From the NCBI RefSeq assembly GCF_001905445.1, contig NZ_LIVQ01000009.1:1-64000 (forward strand): a stretch of 64,000 nt of DNA, given 5' to 3'. Below the pieces are notes generated by a model. The model saw nothing but the letters and a program-made list of their open reading frames with translations, did not search any database and was not told the DNA's origin. A program made the position numbers and the translations under genes. This document shows, one piece after another, positions 52,689 to 62,314 of the stretch (within the stretch, counting starts at the first letter, position 1; the number at the start of each line of letters is the position of its first letter). The stretch comes from Streptomyces sp. CB00455. Its GTDB lineage: Bacteria > Actinomycetota > Actinomycetes > Streptomycetales > Streptomycetaceae.

Positions 52689-52841
52689 TTACAGCCAGCC
52701 GATCTGCGTGACGAGCATGGCGACCACGACCACGAGCGTCCAGCCGAGCACGTGCTCCAGCCAGGAGGTATCGTCCCCGGGGCCCCCGGTGCGGACGAGG
52801 TTTCGGGCAGGGGCGGCGGCGGAGGCGCTGGCGGCAGTCAT
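52689..52841 (-). CDS. small single-helix membrane protein
   Basis: 50 aa: a polar N-terminus (TAASASAAAPARNLVRTGG) and one C-terminal membrane helix WLEHVLGWTLVVVVAMLVTQ. An upstream GTG at 52892 would add 17 residues. It lies between the TetR pseudogene and the SPW protein gene. Function unknown. The 233-bp gap 52456-52688 shows no gene. Confidence 0.55.
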   Translation of the reverse strand: MTAASASAAAPARNLVRTGGPGDDTSWLEHVLGWTLVVVVAMLVTQIGWL

Positions 52842-52979
52842 GGTGTCCAATGTGCCAGCGTTCGCGCCGTTTGGGAGGGAGATGCTCGTCACGGTGGCGC
52901 GCCTCGCGCCGCCGGACCCCGGCCGCTGGTGTGCTCCAGCGGGGCCGGGGTCCGGCGGCGCGATCCTCCCGGAATGCGG

Positions 52980-53441
52980 TCAGATGCGGGAGGCGCGCAT
53001 ACGGGAGTCGCGGGCGGGGTTCTTGGTGGAGCGGTTGGCCATGGCAGCCATCGCAAGGCCGAGGCACAGGGCCATGGCGCCGGTGATCACGTTGTTGACC
53101 ACCGTGCGGGTCGTGTCCATCTCGCCGGCGATGACCCACGGGGCGACGATCGTCCACGCGCCGAGGACGACCGCGGTCCACGCCATGGCGTGGGTGCGCT
53201 CATAGGCCGAGCCGAGGCCGCCCATGCACAGGCAGAAGGCCAGGCCGGTGATCAGGTTGTTGACGGCCAGCGGGGTCAGGACGCTGAATCCCGCGATCCA
53301 CGGCGAGGCCGCGAGGTACAGGCCCGTGATCAGGGCCAGTGCCTCCACGGCCTGTGCGGCGGGAGTGCTGGTCACCCGCTCGAACCGGGTGCGCATCTCT
53401 GCGAGGTCGGGGTGGGTCTCGATGCTGGAATGGGTGGTCAT
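52980..53441 (-). CDS. SPW-repeat membrane protein
   Basis: 153 aa with four hydrophobic helices. Two SPW-type repeats are visible, LYLAASPWIAGF and TIVAPWVIAGE, each followed by NNLITG or NNVITG. Such proteins are common in actinobacteria and of unknown role. ATG 53441 follows GGGAGG. Confidence 0.9.
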   Translation of the reverse strand: MTTHSSIETHPDLAEMRTRFERVTSTPAAQAVEALALITGLYLAASPWIAGFSVLTPLAVNNLITGLAFCLCMGGLGSAYERTHAMAWTAVVLGAWTIVAPWVIAGEMDTTRTVVNNVITGAMALCLGLAMAAMANRSTKNPARDSRMRASRI

Positions 53442-53538
53442 CTCTGGCCGCCTCCCTTGGAGAAGCCTTTATGTGCCATTTACCCCATTATGTTCCGCCT
53501 ATCCGACCAGCCGGGTCAAAAGGTGGATTTTCTGGATC

Positions 53539-54900
53539 TCACAGGACTCCGACGGACCGCAGGGCCGCCACCTGACCCCGGCTGGGACGGGAGGGGACGT
53601 AGAGGTAGCAGACGCCCCCCGTACCCGGGACGACCTTGCCGGCCGCGTTGTGGCGCTTGGTGCGCAGCCAGATGTCTTCCCACTGCCGGCGGTCGTATAC
53701 GCGGCGCACGGCGGAGTCGTCCGGAGAGTTGGGGTCGTTGGCGATGACGTCCCCGGAGGCCGTGAAACCGATGACCGTCATCAGGTGGCCCGCGGTGCCG
53801 TAGCCGGCGCCGGTGAGTTCCTCGGCGCGGAAGGACTGGGAGGTGATGGCGGGAATGCCGGCCCGGACCAGGGTCTCCAGGTCGGAGAGGGAGGCCAGGC
53901 GGGTGACGACGGCGGCGAGCTCGGGATAGGTGGCGGCGTAGGCGGCGTTGAAGGGCCAGTTGCCGCATCCCTTGTAGGCGGCGTCGTAGGTGGAGCGGGC
54001 GGCGTGGCACACCTGGGGGTCGGAGTACTCCGGATTGACCCAGGCCAGGGCCTCGTCGCCGGCCCGGCGGCCCCAGTACTCGATGACCATCTGCGAGGAG
54101 GTGGGGCTGCACCACGCCTCGCCGCCGTTGTCGTACTCGGGGTAGCGGCCGACGTGGACTTCCTGCGAGTACCTCGGCACCTTCAGCTCGTGGGCCCGGC
54201 CCGAGGGCCGGGAGGCGGGGACGGTGAACCGGTCCGGGACGTCGGAGGCCATGGCGCCGGCGAGCCGGACGGTGGGACCGCCGTCGGCGCCGGGCTTGCG
54301 GTGCAGGGTCAGGCGCAGCTGCCAGTCGGTGATGCGCAGGCCGCTCGCGGGGGCGTCGACGGCGAGGGTGTCGGTCCAGACGGTGGACCGGCCGTCGCTC
54401 TGGCCGTCCACGGAGGTGCGGCGGATGTCGCCGTCCCCGGAGGCCCAGCGGCCCATGACGTACCAGGGGGTGGCGGCGCCGTCGCCGTAGGTGCCGCGCA
54501 GTTCGATCTGGATCCAGGTACCGGCGGGGGTGCGGGCGTTCCAGGAGGCGACGGCCTCGGTGGCGGGCACGCTGGAGCGGTGCACGGGGGAGGTCCAGGT
54601 GGCGTACTCCCAGGTGCTCTTCCTGCCGGTGTGCGGGTCGGCGTACTCGGTGCGGCCGGCCGGGGTCCCGATCCGCAAGCCCGGGCGGGCCCCGCCCACC
54701 GCGGTGGTTCCCTGGTGGGAGCCGGCCCGCCAGTCCTCGTACGAGAACCAGAAGCGGTTGTCGACGGTCCGCCCGGGGCCCCTGGGCCGGGACGGGGCCG
54801 AGGCCGCGGCGTCGGCGGCGCAGACGCCGGCGGCGCCGGCCGCGGTGGCGACCGCGAGTGCGGCGACGAGGACGGCCCTGCGCGGTGTGGGTGCGGTCAT
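53539..54900 (-). CDS. secreted C39-family peptidase
   Basis: 453 aa. An N-terminal signal peptide (RRAVLVAALAVATAAGAAGV) precedes a beta-rich domain (about 45-240) and a C-terminal papain-like C39 domain. Catalytic residues fit Cys in EAWCSPTSSQM, His in GHLMTVIGF and Asp in IANDPNSPDD. Unlike bacteriocin exporters it has no membrane or ABC domains. Probably acts on an exported protein or wall peptide; no partner is evident. ATG 54900. Confidence 0.87.
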   Translation of the reverse strand: MTAPTPRRAVLVAALAVATAAGAAGVCAADAAASAPSRPRGPGRTVDNRFWFSYEDWRAGSHQGTTAVGGARPGLRIGTPAGRTEYADPHTGRKSTWEYATWTSPVHRSSVPATEAVASWNARTPAGTWIQIELRGTYGDGAATPWYVMGRWASGDGDIRRTSVDGQSDGRSTVWTDTLAVDAPASGLRITDWQLRLTLHRKPGADGGPTVRLAGAMASDVPDRFTVPASRPSGRAHELKVPRYSQEVHVGRYPEYDNGGEAWCSPTSSQMVIEYWGRRAGDEALAWVNPEYSDPQVCHAARSTYDAAYKGCGNWPFNAAYAATYPELAAVVTRLASLSDLETLVRAGIPAITSQSFRAEELTGAGYGTAGHLMTVIGFTASGDVIANDPNSPDDSAVRRVYDRRQWEDIWLRTKRHNAAGKVVPGTGGVCYLYVPSRPSRGQVAALRSVGVL

Positions 54901-55024
54901 CGCGGTTTCCCCCAGGGTGGGTGGGTGCTTCGACGGGCTCACCCTTCCATTTCCCGGCGGCCCGGGGGCGAAGCCGGGGGCCCGTGTCGGGGGTGACGAC
55001 CGGTCCGGTCGTAGGGTGACGGGT

Positions 55025-55780
55025 GTGGAGCCACACCAGTCACTTGCGTCACTCGCCCGGGAACTCGCCGCGCTGCCGCCCTCGCTCGGCCCGGTGCGGC
55101 TGATCGGGATCGACGGCCATGCCGGCTCCGGGAAGAGCACCTTCGCCGGGCGGCTCGCCGAGGCGCTGGGGGAGGTCATCGCGCGGGGTCCCGGCGGGGC
55201 GCCGGAGCCTGCGGGACCGCTGGCCCCGGCCCGGGCGGCGGGATCCGGCCCATCGGCCGGTCCGGCCCGGCCGGCGGGGCGCCCCGCCCTCCCCGTACCG
55301 GTGCTGCACCTGGACGACATCGCAACCCACCAGGAGCTCTTCGGCTGGCAGGAGCGGCTGCGCACGCAGGTCCTGGAGCCGCTGGCCGCCGGCCGCCCCG
55401 CGCACTGGGCCCCGTACGACTGGGTGGAGCGCCGCTTCGGACCGGACCGGGTGCTGGACCCGGCGCCGGTGCTCCTCGTCGAAGGGGTGGGAGCCGGACG
55501 CCGGGCGCTGCGCCCGCACCTGGCGCGGCTGCTGTGGATGGAGACGCCCCGCGAGGAGTCCTGGGGGCGCGGGCGAAACCGGGACGGGCGTGAACTTTCC
55601 GACTTCTGGGACGGATGGGAGTGCGCGGAGCGCGCGCACTTCTCGGACGACCCTTCGCGCCCCTTCGCCGACACCCTGGTGCATGAGAGCAGTACGGGAT
55701 ACGAGTGGTCTTCCGGGGCGGGTGCGACCGCACGGACGGCCGCTTCCGTCACCGAGGGTCACGGACTCCCCCGGGCCTGA
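55025..55780 (+). CDS. uridine kinase-like P-loop kinase
   Basis: 251-aa P-loop kinase related to uridine kinase. Walker A is GIDGHAGSGKST, then after a Pro/Ala-rich insert VLHLDDIATHQELFGW and LLVEGVGAG. The late DFWDGW and FADTLVHESS are typical of the actinobacterial group. The insert (residues about 60-93, Gly/Ala/Pro-rich) is extra. GTG 55025 is used. Divergent from the C39 gene across 124 bp. Confidence 0.82.
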   Translation: MEPHQSLASLARELAALPPSLGPVRLIGIDGHAGSGKSTFAGRLAEALGEVIARGPGGAPEPAGPLAPARAAGSGPSAGPARPAGRPALPVPVLHLDDIATHQELFGWQERLRTQVLEPLAAGRPAHWAPYDWVERRFGPDRVLDPAPVLLVEGVGAGRRALRPHLARLLWMETPREESWGRGRNRDGRELSDFWDGWECAERAHFSDDPSRPFADTLVHESSTGYEWSSGAGATARTAASVTEGHGLPRA

Positions 55781-55885
55781 GGGAGGCTGGAAACCTCCCC
55801 CCGAGGCTGCCCTGCGACCCGCTTGACCGGACGGCCGCGACAGCCTTACGTTCTGGATGCGGGGCCGTTACCGGCCGCCGCGGAG

Positions 55886-55925
55886 ACGAAGCCCCCGATT
55901 GTTCCCCCGTGATCGGGGGCTTCGT
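55886..55925 (+). terminator. hairpin terminator in the 55.8-56.1 kb gap
   Basis: A perfect 14-bp stem (ACGAAGCCCCCGAT with ATCGGGGGCTTCGT) around a 12-nt loop, 105 nt past the uridine kinase-like stop. The remaining gap to 56170 holds the promoter region of the EccA-like gene and no other gene. Confidence 0.75.
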
Positions 55926-56170
55926 TCTGCCCCCGCGGCCGCCTCCACGGCGCCGCAGCACGCCCCGGCCCGGCCCCCTCACTTCACCCAGCGTCACCGG
56001 CGGCGCCGGGGGCGCACCCCCGAACCGGGCCGGTCGCGCCCTACGTAAGGTGCGAAAGCGCAGGTACGATGCAGCCCTGATTTCAGCGACGCCAGTCGGG
56101 GCACCGGGCAACTCGCGTGATCGAAGCGGGGGTTGCCGCGCACCACGGGGGCAGGCTTGTGGGGGACGTG

Positions 56171-58081
56171 ATGGATTTCGGCACGCCGGGCAGCAGCCAC
56201 GCCCCGGCCGAACTCGCCTGGCTGCGCGGGGTCGACGCCTGCACCATGGGCGCCTATCCGCAGGCCGAGGAGGAGTTCCGGGCGGCCGTGCGGCTCGATC
56301 CCGCGATGGCCGACGCCTGGCTGGGCCTGCACGCGCTGCGTGTCGACACCACCAACGCGTTATTGCGCATGTACGCGCACCGGGACCGCTTCGGCGAACA
56401 GCGGGCACGCCACCGGCGGACGCTGAACTCCTGGTACTGGCTGGGCTGGTGGGTACAGCCGGTCCTGGAGAGCGGACGGGACCTGCTGCTGGCCCACGCC
56501 TCGCACTGGCTGGACGGTCGCCACGTCCCCGAGCTGGACCAGGCCCTGGCCGCCCTGCCGCCGGTCGACACCGACCCCCAGGTGCGTTTCCTGCACGCCT
56601 GCCGGGCCTACCTGGTCAAGGACTGGGAGCAGTTGGTGCGGCACACCGAACCGCTGGTGGACGATCCGCTGCTGGGCATCGAGGCGGGCCTCTTCGGCGG
56701 GATGGCCCGGGTCCGCCTGGAGATGTACGGGCAGGCCGAACCACTGCTGTCGGCGGCGCTGATGCGGTGTCGCAGCGAACAGCCGCAGCGCAAGGAGCTG
56801 CGCTACTGGCTGGCGCGGGCCCACGAGGGGACCGGACGCAGCGCGGCGGCGCTGCCGCTGTACCGGGCCGTGCACCGGGTGGACCCCTCCTTCATGGACA
56901 CGGCGGCCCGGCTGACGGCCATCGCCGACGGGGACGACGCCGACGGCATGGCCGCCCTGGCGAGCTACTCCGGCTTCGGCGGTTACGGCGGCCACGGACC
57001 CTCCCCGGCCGGCGGGGACTTCGCGGCGGTGGCGCTGGGCGGCGGGCCCGTCCAGGACATCGCGGCCGACGGCCAGGTGGAGCCCGACCCGCCGGCCGCG
57101 CCGCCACCCCCGGCCGGCCGGGTGGAGGGTGTGCGGCGCAAGGTGTCCGTCCCGCCGCAGAGCGCGCCCGAGGGGCTGCCGGCCGGACCGGCCGATCCGC
57201 AGGCGCTCGCCGAGGCGCTGGCGGAGCTGGAGCGGATGGTGGGACTGGAGCCCGTCAAGCGCCAGGTGAAAGCGCTCTCGGCGCAGCTCCACATGGCGCG
57301 GCTGCGGGCGACGCAGGGGTTGCCGGTGCAGCCGCCGAAGCGGCACTTCGTGTTCTCGGGACCCTCCGGCACGGGCAAGACGACGGTGGCGCGGATCCTG
57401 GGCCGGGTTTTCTACGCGCTGGGCCTGCTGGGCGGCGACCACCTGGTGGAGGCGCAGCGGGCCGACCTGGTGGGCGAGTTCCTGGGGCAGACCGCGGTGA
57501 AGGCGAACGAGCTGATCGACTCGGCGATCGGCGGGGTGCTGTTCGTCGACGAGGCGTACAGCCTGTCCAATTCGGGCTACAGCAAGGGCGACGCGTACGG
57601 GGACGAGGCACTGCAGGTGCTGCTGAAGCGGGCCGAGGACAACCGGGACCATCTGGTGGTGATCCTGGCGGGCTATCCGGCCGGGATGGACCGGCTGCTG
57701 GCGGCCAATCCGGGGCTGTCCTCGCGGTTCACCACCCGGGTCGACTTCCCGAGCTACCGGCCGCCGGAACTGACCGCGATCGGCGGGGTGCTGGCGGACG
57801 CGAACGGGGACCGCTGGGACGAGGAGGCCCTGGAGGAGCTGCGCAGCATCAGCGGGCACGTGGTGGAGCAGGGCTGGATCGACGAGCTGGGCAACGGCCG
57901 CTTCCTGCGCACCCTGTACGAGAAGAGCTGCGCCTACCGGGACCTGCGGCTGGCGGGCTTCGCGGGCGAGCCGTCGCGCGACGACCTGGCGACGCTGCGG
58001 CTGCCGGACCTGATGCAGGCCTACGGGGAGGTCCTGTCGGGGCGGGGGCCGCAGGAACGGCCGGAACCGCCGCCGCTGTAG
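56171..58081 (+). CDS. EccA/CbbX-like AAA+ ATPase
   Basis: 636 aa. The N-terminal half has TPR-like helices (YPQAEEEFRAAVRLDPAMADAW), a Gly/Pro-rich linker (about 280-340), then an AAA+ module with SGPSGTGKTTVA near residue 395, Walker B VLFVDEAYSL, and Arg-containing ANPGLSSRFTTRVDF. This is the scheme of EccA in type VII secretion and of CbbX. No ecc or ESX genes are in the window, so it is either an orphan or has another client. ATG 56171 follows GGGGGACGTG. Confidence 0.87.
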   Translation: MDFGTPGSSHAPAELAWLRGVDACTMGAYPQAEEEFRAAVRLDPAMADAWLGLHALRVDTTNALLRMYAHRDRFGEQRARHRRTLNSWYWLGWWVQPVLESGRDLLLAHASHWLDGRHVPELDQALAALPPVDTDPQVRFLHACRAYLVKDWEQLVRHTEPLVDDPLLGIEAGLFGGMARVRLEMYGQAEPLLSAALMRCRSEQPQRKELRYWLARAHEGTGRSAAALPLYRAVHRVDPSFMDTAARLTAIADGDDADGMAALASYSGFGGYGGHGPSPAGGDFAAVALGGGPVQDIAADGQVEPDPPAAPPPPAGRVEGVRRKVSVPPQSAPEGLPAGPADPQALAEALAELERMVGLEPVKRQVKALSAQLHMARLRATQGLPVQPPKRHFVFSGPSGTGKTTVARILGRVFYALGLLGGDHLVEAQRADLVGEFLGQTAVKANELIDSAIGGVLFVDEAYSLSNSGYSKGDAYGDEALQVLLKRAEDNRDHLVVILAGYPAGMDRLLAANPGLSSRFTTRVDFPSYRPPELTAIGGVLADANGDRWDEEALEELRSISGHVVEQGWIDELGNGRFLRTLYEKSCAYRDLRLAGFAGEPSRDDLATLRLPDLMQAYGEVLSGRGPQERPEPPPL

Positions 58082-58210
58082 CGGCCGGCGGCCGTGCGGT
58101 GGCCGGGGCGGGACCCGCGGCCACCGCCCCGCCGGCCCCGCCGGATGCGGCGCTCGCCGGGGGCCGGAACGGCTCCGGGCGCGCTCCGGCCCCGCCGGAC
58201 GGCGGACCCG

Positions 58211-59254
58211 CTACGCGCCCCGCGCGTACGACCGGTGGGCGGGGTCGCGGACCTCGCCCACCAGCATCTCCAGGACGTCCTCCATGGCGACCAGGCCCAG
58301 TACCCGCCCGGCCGCGTCGGCGACCTGGGCGAGGTGGGTGGCGTCCCGGCGCATGACGCTGAGCGCGTCGTCCAGCGGGAGCGTGGCGGACACGGTGGTC
58401 ATCCGGCGCCAGACCCGCTGGGGTACGGCCCGCTCCCGCTCCTCCAGGTCCAGGACGTCCTTGACGTGCAGATAGCCCATGAAGGCGCCGCTGTCGGCGC
58501 GGACGGGGAACCGGGAGTAGCCGGTGCGCACCGTCAGCTGCTCGATCTGGCGCGGGGTGACCGAGGGAGCGACCGTGACGATGCGGTCCCGGGCGAGGAG
58601 GACGTCGGTGACCGGGCGGCTGCCCAGTTCCAGTGCGTCCTCCAAGCGTTCCTGCTCCCCCGGCTCCAGGAGCCCGGCCTGCCGGGAGTCCTCGACCAGC
58701 CGGCCGAGCTGGGCGCTGGTGTAGACGGCCTCGACCTCGTCCTTGGGTTCGACCTTGAAGAGCCGCAGAATGAGCGTGGCGCAGGCGCCGAGGGCGGTGG
58801 TGACCGGCCCGCACAGGCGGGCGAAGGCCACCAGCCCCGGGCTGAACCACAGGGCGGTCTTCTCGGGGGCGGCCATGGCGAGGTTCTTGGGGAGCATTTC
58901 GCCGATGACCAGGTGCAGGAAGACCACGGCGGCCAGCGCGAACGCGTAGCCGAGGGGGTGGATCAGCCCCTGCGGCACGTGGACGGCGTGGAAGAGGGGC
59001 TCCAGCAGCCGGGCCACGGTGGGCTCGGCGACCGCGCCGAGGGTGAGCGAGCACACGGTGATGCCGAACTGCGCCGCGGCCATCATGCGGGGCAGGTTCT
59101 CCAGGCCGTGGAGCACCTGGCGGGCCCGCTTGGAGCTGGCCGCCAGGGGCTCGATCTGGCTGCGCCGTACGGAGACGAGTGCGAACTCGGCGCCGACGAA
59201 GAAGCCGTTGGCGAGGACCAGCAGCACCGCGAAGAGGAGCTGGAGCGCGTTCAC
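58211..59254 (-). CDS. CNNM/CBS-domain transporter (shorter paralog)
   Basis: 347 aa. A DUF21/CNNM membrane domain of about four helices (LQLLFAVLLVLANGFFVGAEF, FALAAVVFLHLVIGEMLPKN) is followed by a CBS pair ending MEDVLEMLVGEV. The CorC/HlyC C-terminal domain present in the upstream paralog is absent. CNNM proteins export magnesium or cobalt. It overlaps the upstream paralog by 4 nt, so both are cotranscribed and may form a heterodimer. Confidence 0.9.
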   Translation of the reverse strand: MNALQLLFAVLLVLANGFFVGAEFALVSVRRSQIEPLAASSKRARQVLHGLENLPRMMAAAQFGITVCSLTLGAVAEPTVARLLEPLFHAVHVPQGLIHPLGYAFALAAVVFLHLVIGEMLPKNLAMAAPEKTALWFSPGLVAFARLCGPVTTALGACATLILRLFKVEPKDEVEAVYTSAQLGRLVEDSRQAGLLEPGEQERLEDALELGSRPVTDVLLARDRIVTVAPSVTPRQIEQLTVRTGYSRFPVRADSGAFMGYLHVKDVLDLEERERAVPQRVWRRMTTVSATLPLDDALSVMRRDATHLAQVADAAGRVLGLVAMEDVLEMLVGEVRDPAHRSYARGA

Positions 59255-60693
59255 CGGGCGGCCCCTTCCAGCTCGGAGGACTGCCGGGCCCGGTCGCGCG
59301 GGCGGCCGTGCCCGATCCCGGCCGGGGCGGCCGTCTGCTGCCGGGGGCTCCGGCCGGGCCCGTGAGCGGCCGCGGGGACCGCGGCGGCCAGCCGGACCAG
59401 GCGCACCCGCTCGGCGCGGTTGCGGCCGACCCGGCGGACGGACAGCTTCCAGCCGGGCAGTTCCGCGCGGTCGCCGGGGGCGGGGATCCGGCCGAGGAGG
59501 TCGGCGACGAGGCCCGCGACGGTCTCGTACGGGCCTTCGGGCACTTCCAGGCCTATCCGGCGCAGGGTCTGCACCCGGCAGCTGCCGTCGGCCTCCCAGG
59601 AGGGGCGGCCGTCCTCGGCGGGTACGGCGGCCAGCTCGGGGCTGTCGTCCTCGGCGAGGTCGTGCTCGTCGCGGACCTCGCCGACGAGTTCCTCCACGAT
59701 GTCCTCCAGGGTGACCACGCCGGCCGTGCCGCCGTACTCGTCGACGACCACGGCCATCGGCTGTTCGCTGCGCAGCCGTTCCAGCAGCGGCTGCACCGGC
59801 AGGGAGCCGGGCACCAGCAGCGGGGCGACGCAGATCCGGCTCACGGTGGTGCGGGCGCGCTCCGGCTCGGGCACGGCGAGGGCGTCCTTGAGGTGGACCA
59901 CGCCGGTGATCTCGTCGATGCGGTCGCGGTAGACCGGGAAGCGGGACAGGCCGGTGGCGCGGGTCAGGTTGAGCACGTCGGCGGCGGTGGCCGTGTGCAT
60001 CAGGGCGCTGACCTTCACCCGGGGCGTCATGACGTGCTGGGCCGTGAGCTCGCCCAGCGAGAGGGTCCGTACGAAGAGGTCGGCGGTGTCCTGTTCGAGG
60101 GCGCCGGCCCGGGCCGAATGGCGGACCAGGGAGACCAGTTCGCCGGGGGTGCGGGCGGAGGCCATCTCCTCGGTCGGCTCCACGCCGAGCGCCCGTACGA
60201 GGCGGTTGGCGACGGCGTTCAGGCCGGCGATGACCGGCCGGAACGCCCGGGAGAAGGCGTGCTGGGGACCGGCGACGAAGCGGGCCACCTGGAGCGGCCG
60301 GGAGACCGCCCAGTTCTTCGGGACGAGCTCGCCGACGACCATCTGGACGGCGGAGGCGAGCAGCATCCCGATGACCACGGAGACGCCGGAGGCGGCTCCC
60401 TCGGGGAGGCCGGTCGCGGTGAGCGGCCCGGCCAGCAGTGCGGCGAGGGCGGGCTCGGCGAGCATGCCGACCACGAGGGAGGTGATGGTGATGCCGAGCT
60501 GGGTGCCGGAGAGCTGGAAGGACAGCTCCCGCAGGGCCCTGACCACCGTGCGGGCACGGCGGTCACCTTCGGCTGCGGCGCGTTCCGCCTCCGGCTTCTC
60601 CACGGTGACGAGCCCGAATTCGGCTGCCACGAAGAATCCGTTGGCGAGGATCAGAACGAATGCCGCCACGAGCAGGAGTAGCGGGATGGTCAT
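59251..60693 (-). CDS. CNNM/CBS/CorC-domain transporter
   Basis: 480 aa. CNNM membrane domain (LLLLVAAFVLILANGFFVAAEF, MLLASAVQMVVGELVPKNWA), CBS pair (MTPRVKVSALMH, AVVVDEYGGTAGVVTLEDIV) and a C-terminal CorC/HlyC domain. The tail after residue about 430 is Ala/Pro/Arg-rich. Same family as the gene downstream. Probably magnesium or divalent cation efflux. Confidence 0.92.
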   Translation of the reverse strand: MTIPLLLLVAAFVLILANGFFVAAEFGLVTVEKPEAERAAAEGDRRARTVVRALRELSFQLSGTQLGITITSLVVGMLAEPALAALLAGPLTATGLPEGAASGVSVVIGMLLASAVQMVVGELVPKNWAVSRPLQVARFVAGPQHAFSRAFRPVIAGLNAVANRLVRALGVEPTEEMASARTPGELVSLVRHSARAGALEQDTADLFVRTLSLGELTAQHVMTPRVKVSALMHTATAADVLNLTRATGLSRFPVYRDRIDEITGVVHLKDALAVPEPERARTTVSRICVAPLLVPGSLPVQPLLERLRSEQPMAVVVDEYGGTAGVVTLEDIVEELVGEVRDEHDLAEDDSPELAAVPAEDGRPSWEADGSCRVQTLRRIGLEVPEGPYETVAGLVADLLGRIPAPGDRAELPGWKLSVRRVGRNRAERVRLVRLAAAVPAAAHGPGRSPRQQTAAPAGIGHGRPRDRARQSSELEGAAR

Positions 60694-60896
60694 GCCGCCG
60701 CCTCCATGGGGAGGGCGGCGCGGGTATTACCGGACGATCCGTCCATTGCTGGAGGGAGTCACTCCTCGAGTCGCAGGGTGTCCACGGCCCCCGGGGGTCC
60801 CGGGGCAGGTGGGAGGTCGCAGGGTTGCGCCCCGCCCACCAGGGTAGTCATTGAGATCGCGGCCGCAACGGTACGCGGCCATGGGGCTCGGCGCGC

Positions 60897-61361
60897 TCAG
60901 TGCTCGTTCGCGCCGGTTCCGCGGGCGTCGGCCAGCGCGCGCAGGGCGCGGGCGTCGCCGATCGCCTGCGCCTTGGCGATCCCGGGCTGGATGCCGAGGG
61001 CGGGCAGGCTGGTGCCGTCGCTGAGGTCCAGGAACACCCACGGGTCACCCGGGCGGAGGTTGACGCGCAGGATCTGCGCCCACTCCAGGCGGCGGGTGGT
61101 GGTGAGGTTCACGACGGTGACCCCCGCCTCGTCCGCAACCACCTTGGGGCGGCTGAGCAGGACGAGGACGGAGCTCAGCAGGACGGCGGTGAAGACGAAG
61201 CTGGCCCGCTCCCCCGCGCTGAGGGTCTCCAGGAGGAACGCGATCGCCGTGATGGTGACGAACATGGCGAGCCCCACGCCCAGCAGGACGGCCCGGGTCC
61301 GGGTCGGCCGGAAGGTGACCGGGAGGGCGGGCGGTGCGGACTGGGCGGCGGGCTCGGTCAT
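60897..61361 (-). CDS. PH-domain (bPH_6) membrane protein
   Basis: 154 aa. Two membrane helices (AVLLGVGLAMFVTITAIAFL, ASFVFTAVLLSSVLVLLS) precede a bacterial PH-like domain (VTVVNLTTTRRLEWAQILRV, PWVFLDLSDGTSLPALGI). This family commonly lies beside hisG in streptomycetes. ATG 61361. It starts 49 nt after the hisG stop on the same strand and is probably the end of that operon. Confidence 0.88.
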   Translation of the reverse strand: MTEPAAQSAPPALPVTFRPTRTRAVLLGVGLAMFVTITAIAFLLETLSAGERASFVFTAVLLSSVLVLLSRPKVVADEAGVTVVNLTTTRRLEWAQILRVNLRPGDPWVFLDLSDGTSLPALGIQPGIAKAQAIGDARALRALADARGTGANEH

Positions 61362-61410
61362 CGTGCGGTGCCTTCTGGAGTGGTCGTGCGGGCCGGCGGG
61401 AGGGAGTCCC

Positions 61411-62259
61411 TCAGAGTCGGCAGGCGTGGATCGAGGTGGTGAGGATCGCGCGCGCGCCGAGCTCGTACAGGTCGTCCATGATCCGCTGCGCTTCCCTGGC
61501 GGGGACCATGGCGCGGACGGCGACCCAGCCCTCGTTGTGCAGCGGGGAGACGGTCGGCGACTCCAGGCCCGGGGTGAGGGCGACCGCCCGCTCCAGGTGC
61601 TCGGCGCGGCAGTCGTAGTCCATCATCACGTAGCTGCGGGCCACCAGGACGCCCTGGAGGCGGCGCAGGAACTGCTGGGCCCGCGGGTCGTCGGGGTCGG
61701 AGGAGTTGCCTCGCACGACGACGGCCTCGGAGGTGAGGATCGGCTCGCCGATGACCTCCAGGCCGGCGTTGCGCAGGCTGGTGCCGGTCTCGACGACGTC
61801 CGCGATGATCTGGGCGACGCCGAGCTGGATGGCGGTCTCCACCGCTCCGTCGAGGTGGACGACGGAGGCGTCGATGCCCTTCTCGGCGAGGTGCTTGGCG
61901 ACGATTCCCTCGTACGAGGTCGCGATGGTCATCCCGGTGAAGTCCTCGGGGCCCTTCGCCGTGCCGGGCAGGGTGGCGTAGCGGAAGGTGGACCGGCCGA
62001 AGTTCAGCGGCAGGATCTCCTCGGCGCTGGCACCCGAGTCGAGCAGCAGGTCGCGGCCGGTGATGCCGATGTCGAGCCGGCCCGAGGAGACGTAGATCGC
62101 GATGTCCTTGGGGCGGAGGTAGAAGAACTCGACCTCGTTCTCGGGGTCGACGACCACGAGCTCCTTGGACTCCTTGCGCATCCGGTAGCCGGCCTCATGG
62201 AGCATCGCCGACGCCGGTCCGGAGAGTGAACCCTTGTTGGGGACGGCGATGCGCAGCAT
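61411..62259 (-). CDS. hisG: ATP phosphoribosyltransferase
   Basis: 282-aa long-form HisG, first step of histidine synthesis. It begins MLRIAVPNKGSLSGPA, has IYVSSGRLDIGITGRDLL and ADVVETGTSLRNAGLE, and ends in the regulatory domain bound by histidine (about 210-282). ATG 62259 is the family start; an upstream start at 62304 is not needed. The gene is 55 nt from hisE. Confidence 0.97.
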   Translation of the reverse strand: MLRIAVPNKGSLSGPASAMLHEAGYRMRKESKELVVVDPENEVEFFYLRPKDIAIYVSSGRLDIGITGRDLLLDSGASAEEILPLNFGRSTFRYATLPGTAKGPEDFTGMTIATSYEGIVAKHLAEKGIDASVVHLDGAVETAIQLGVAQIIADVVETGTSLRNAGLEVIGEPILTSEAVVVRGNSSDPDDPRAQQFLRRLQGVLVARSYVMMDYDCRAEHLERAVALTPGLESPTVSPLHNEGWVAVRAMVPAREAQRIMDDLYELGARAILTTSIHACRL

Positions 62260-62314
62260 GGGGCTTCCTCGGGTGCGTGGATTGCGGGAATCGGTCGGGT
62301 GCACGTGCCTGGGG

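Noticed and set aside
55800..55890. Possible tRNA-like fold before the terminator at 55.9 kb
   Set aside because: No GTTC-type T-loop, no acceptor stem pairing and no CCA-like end.
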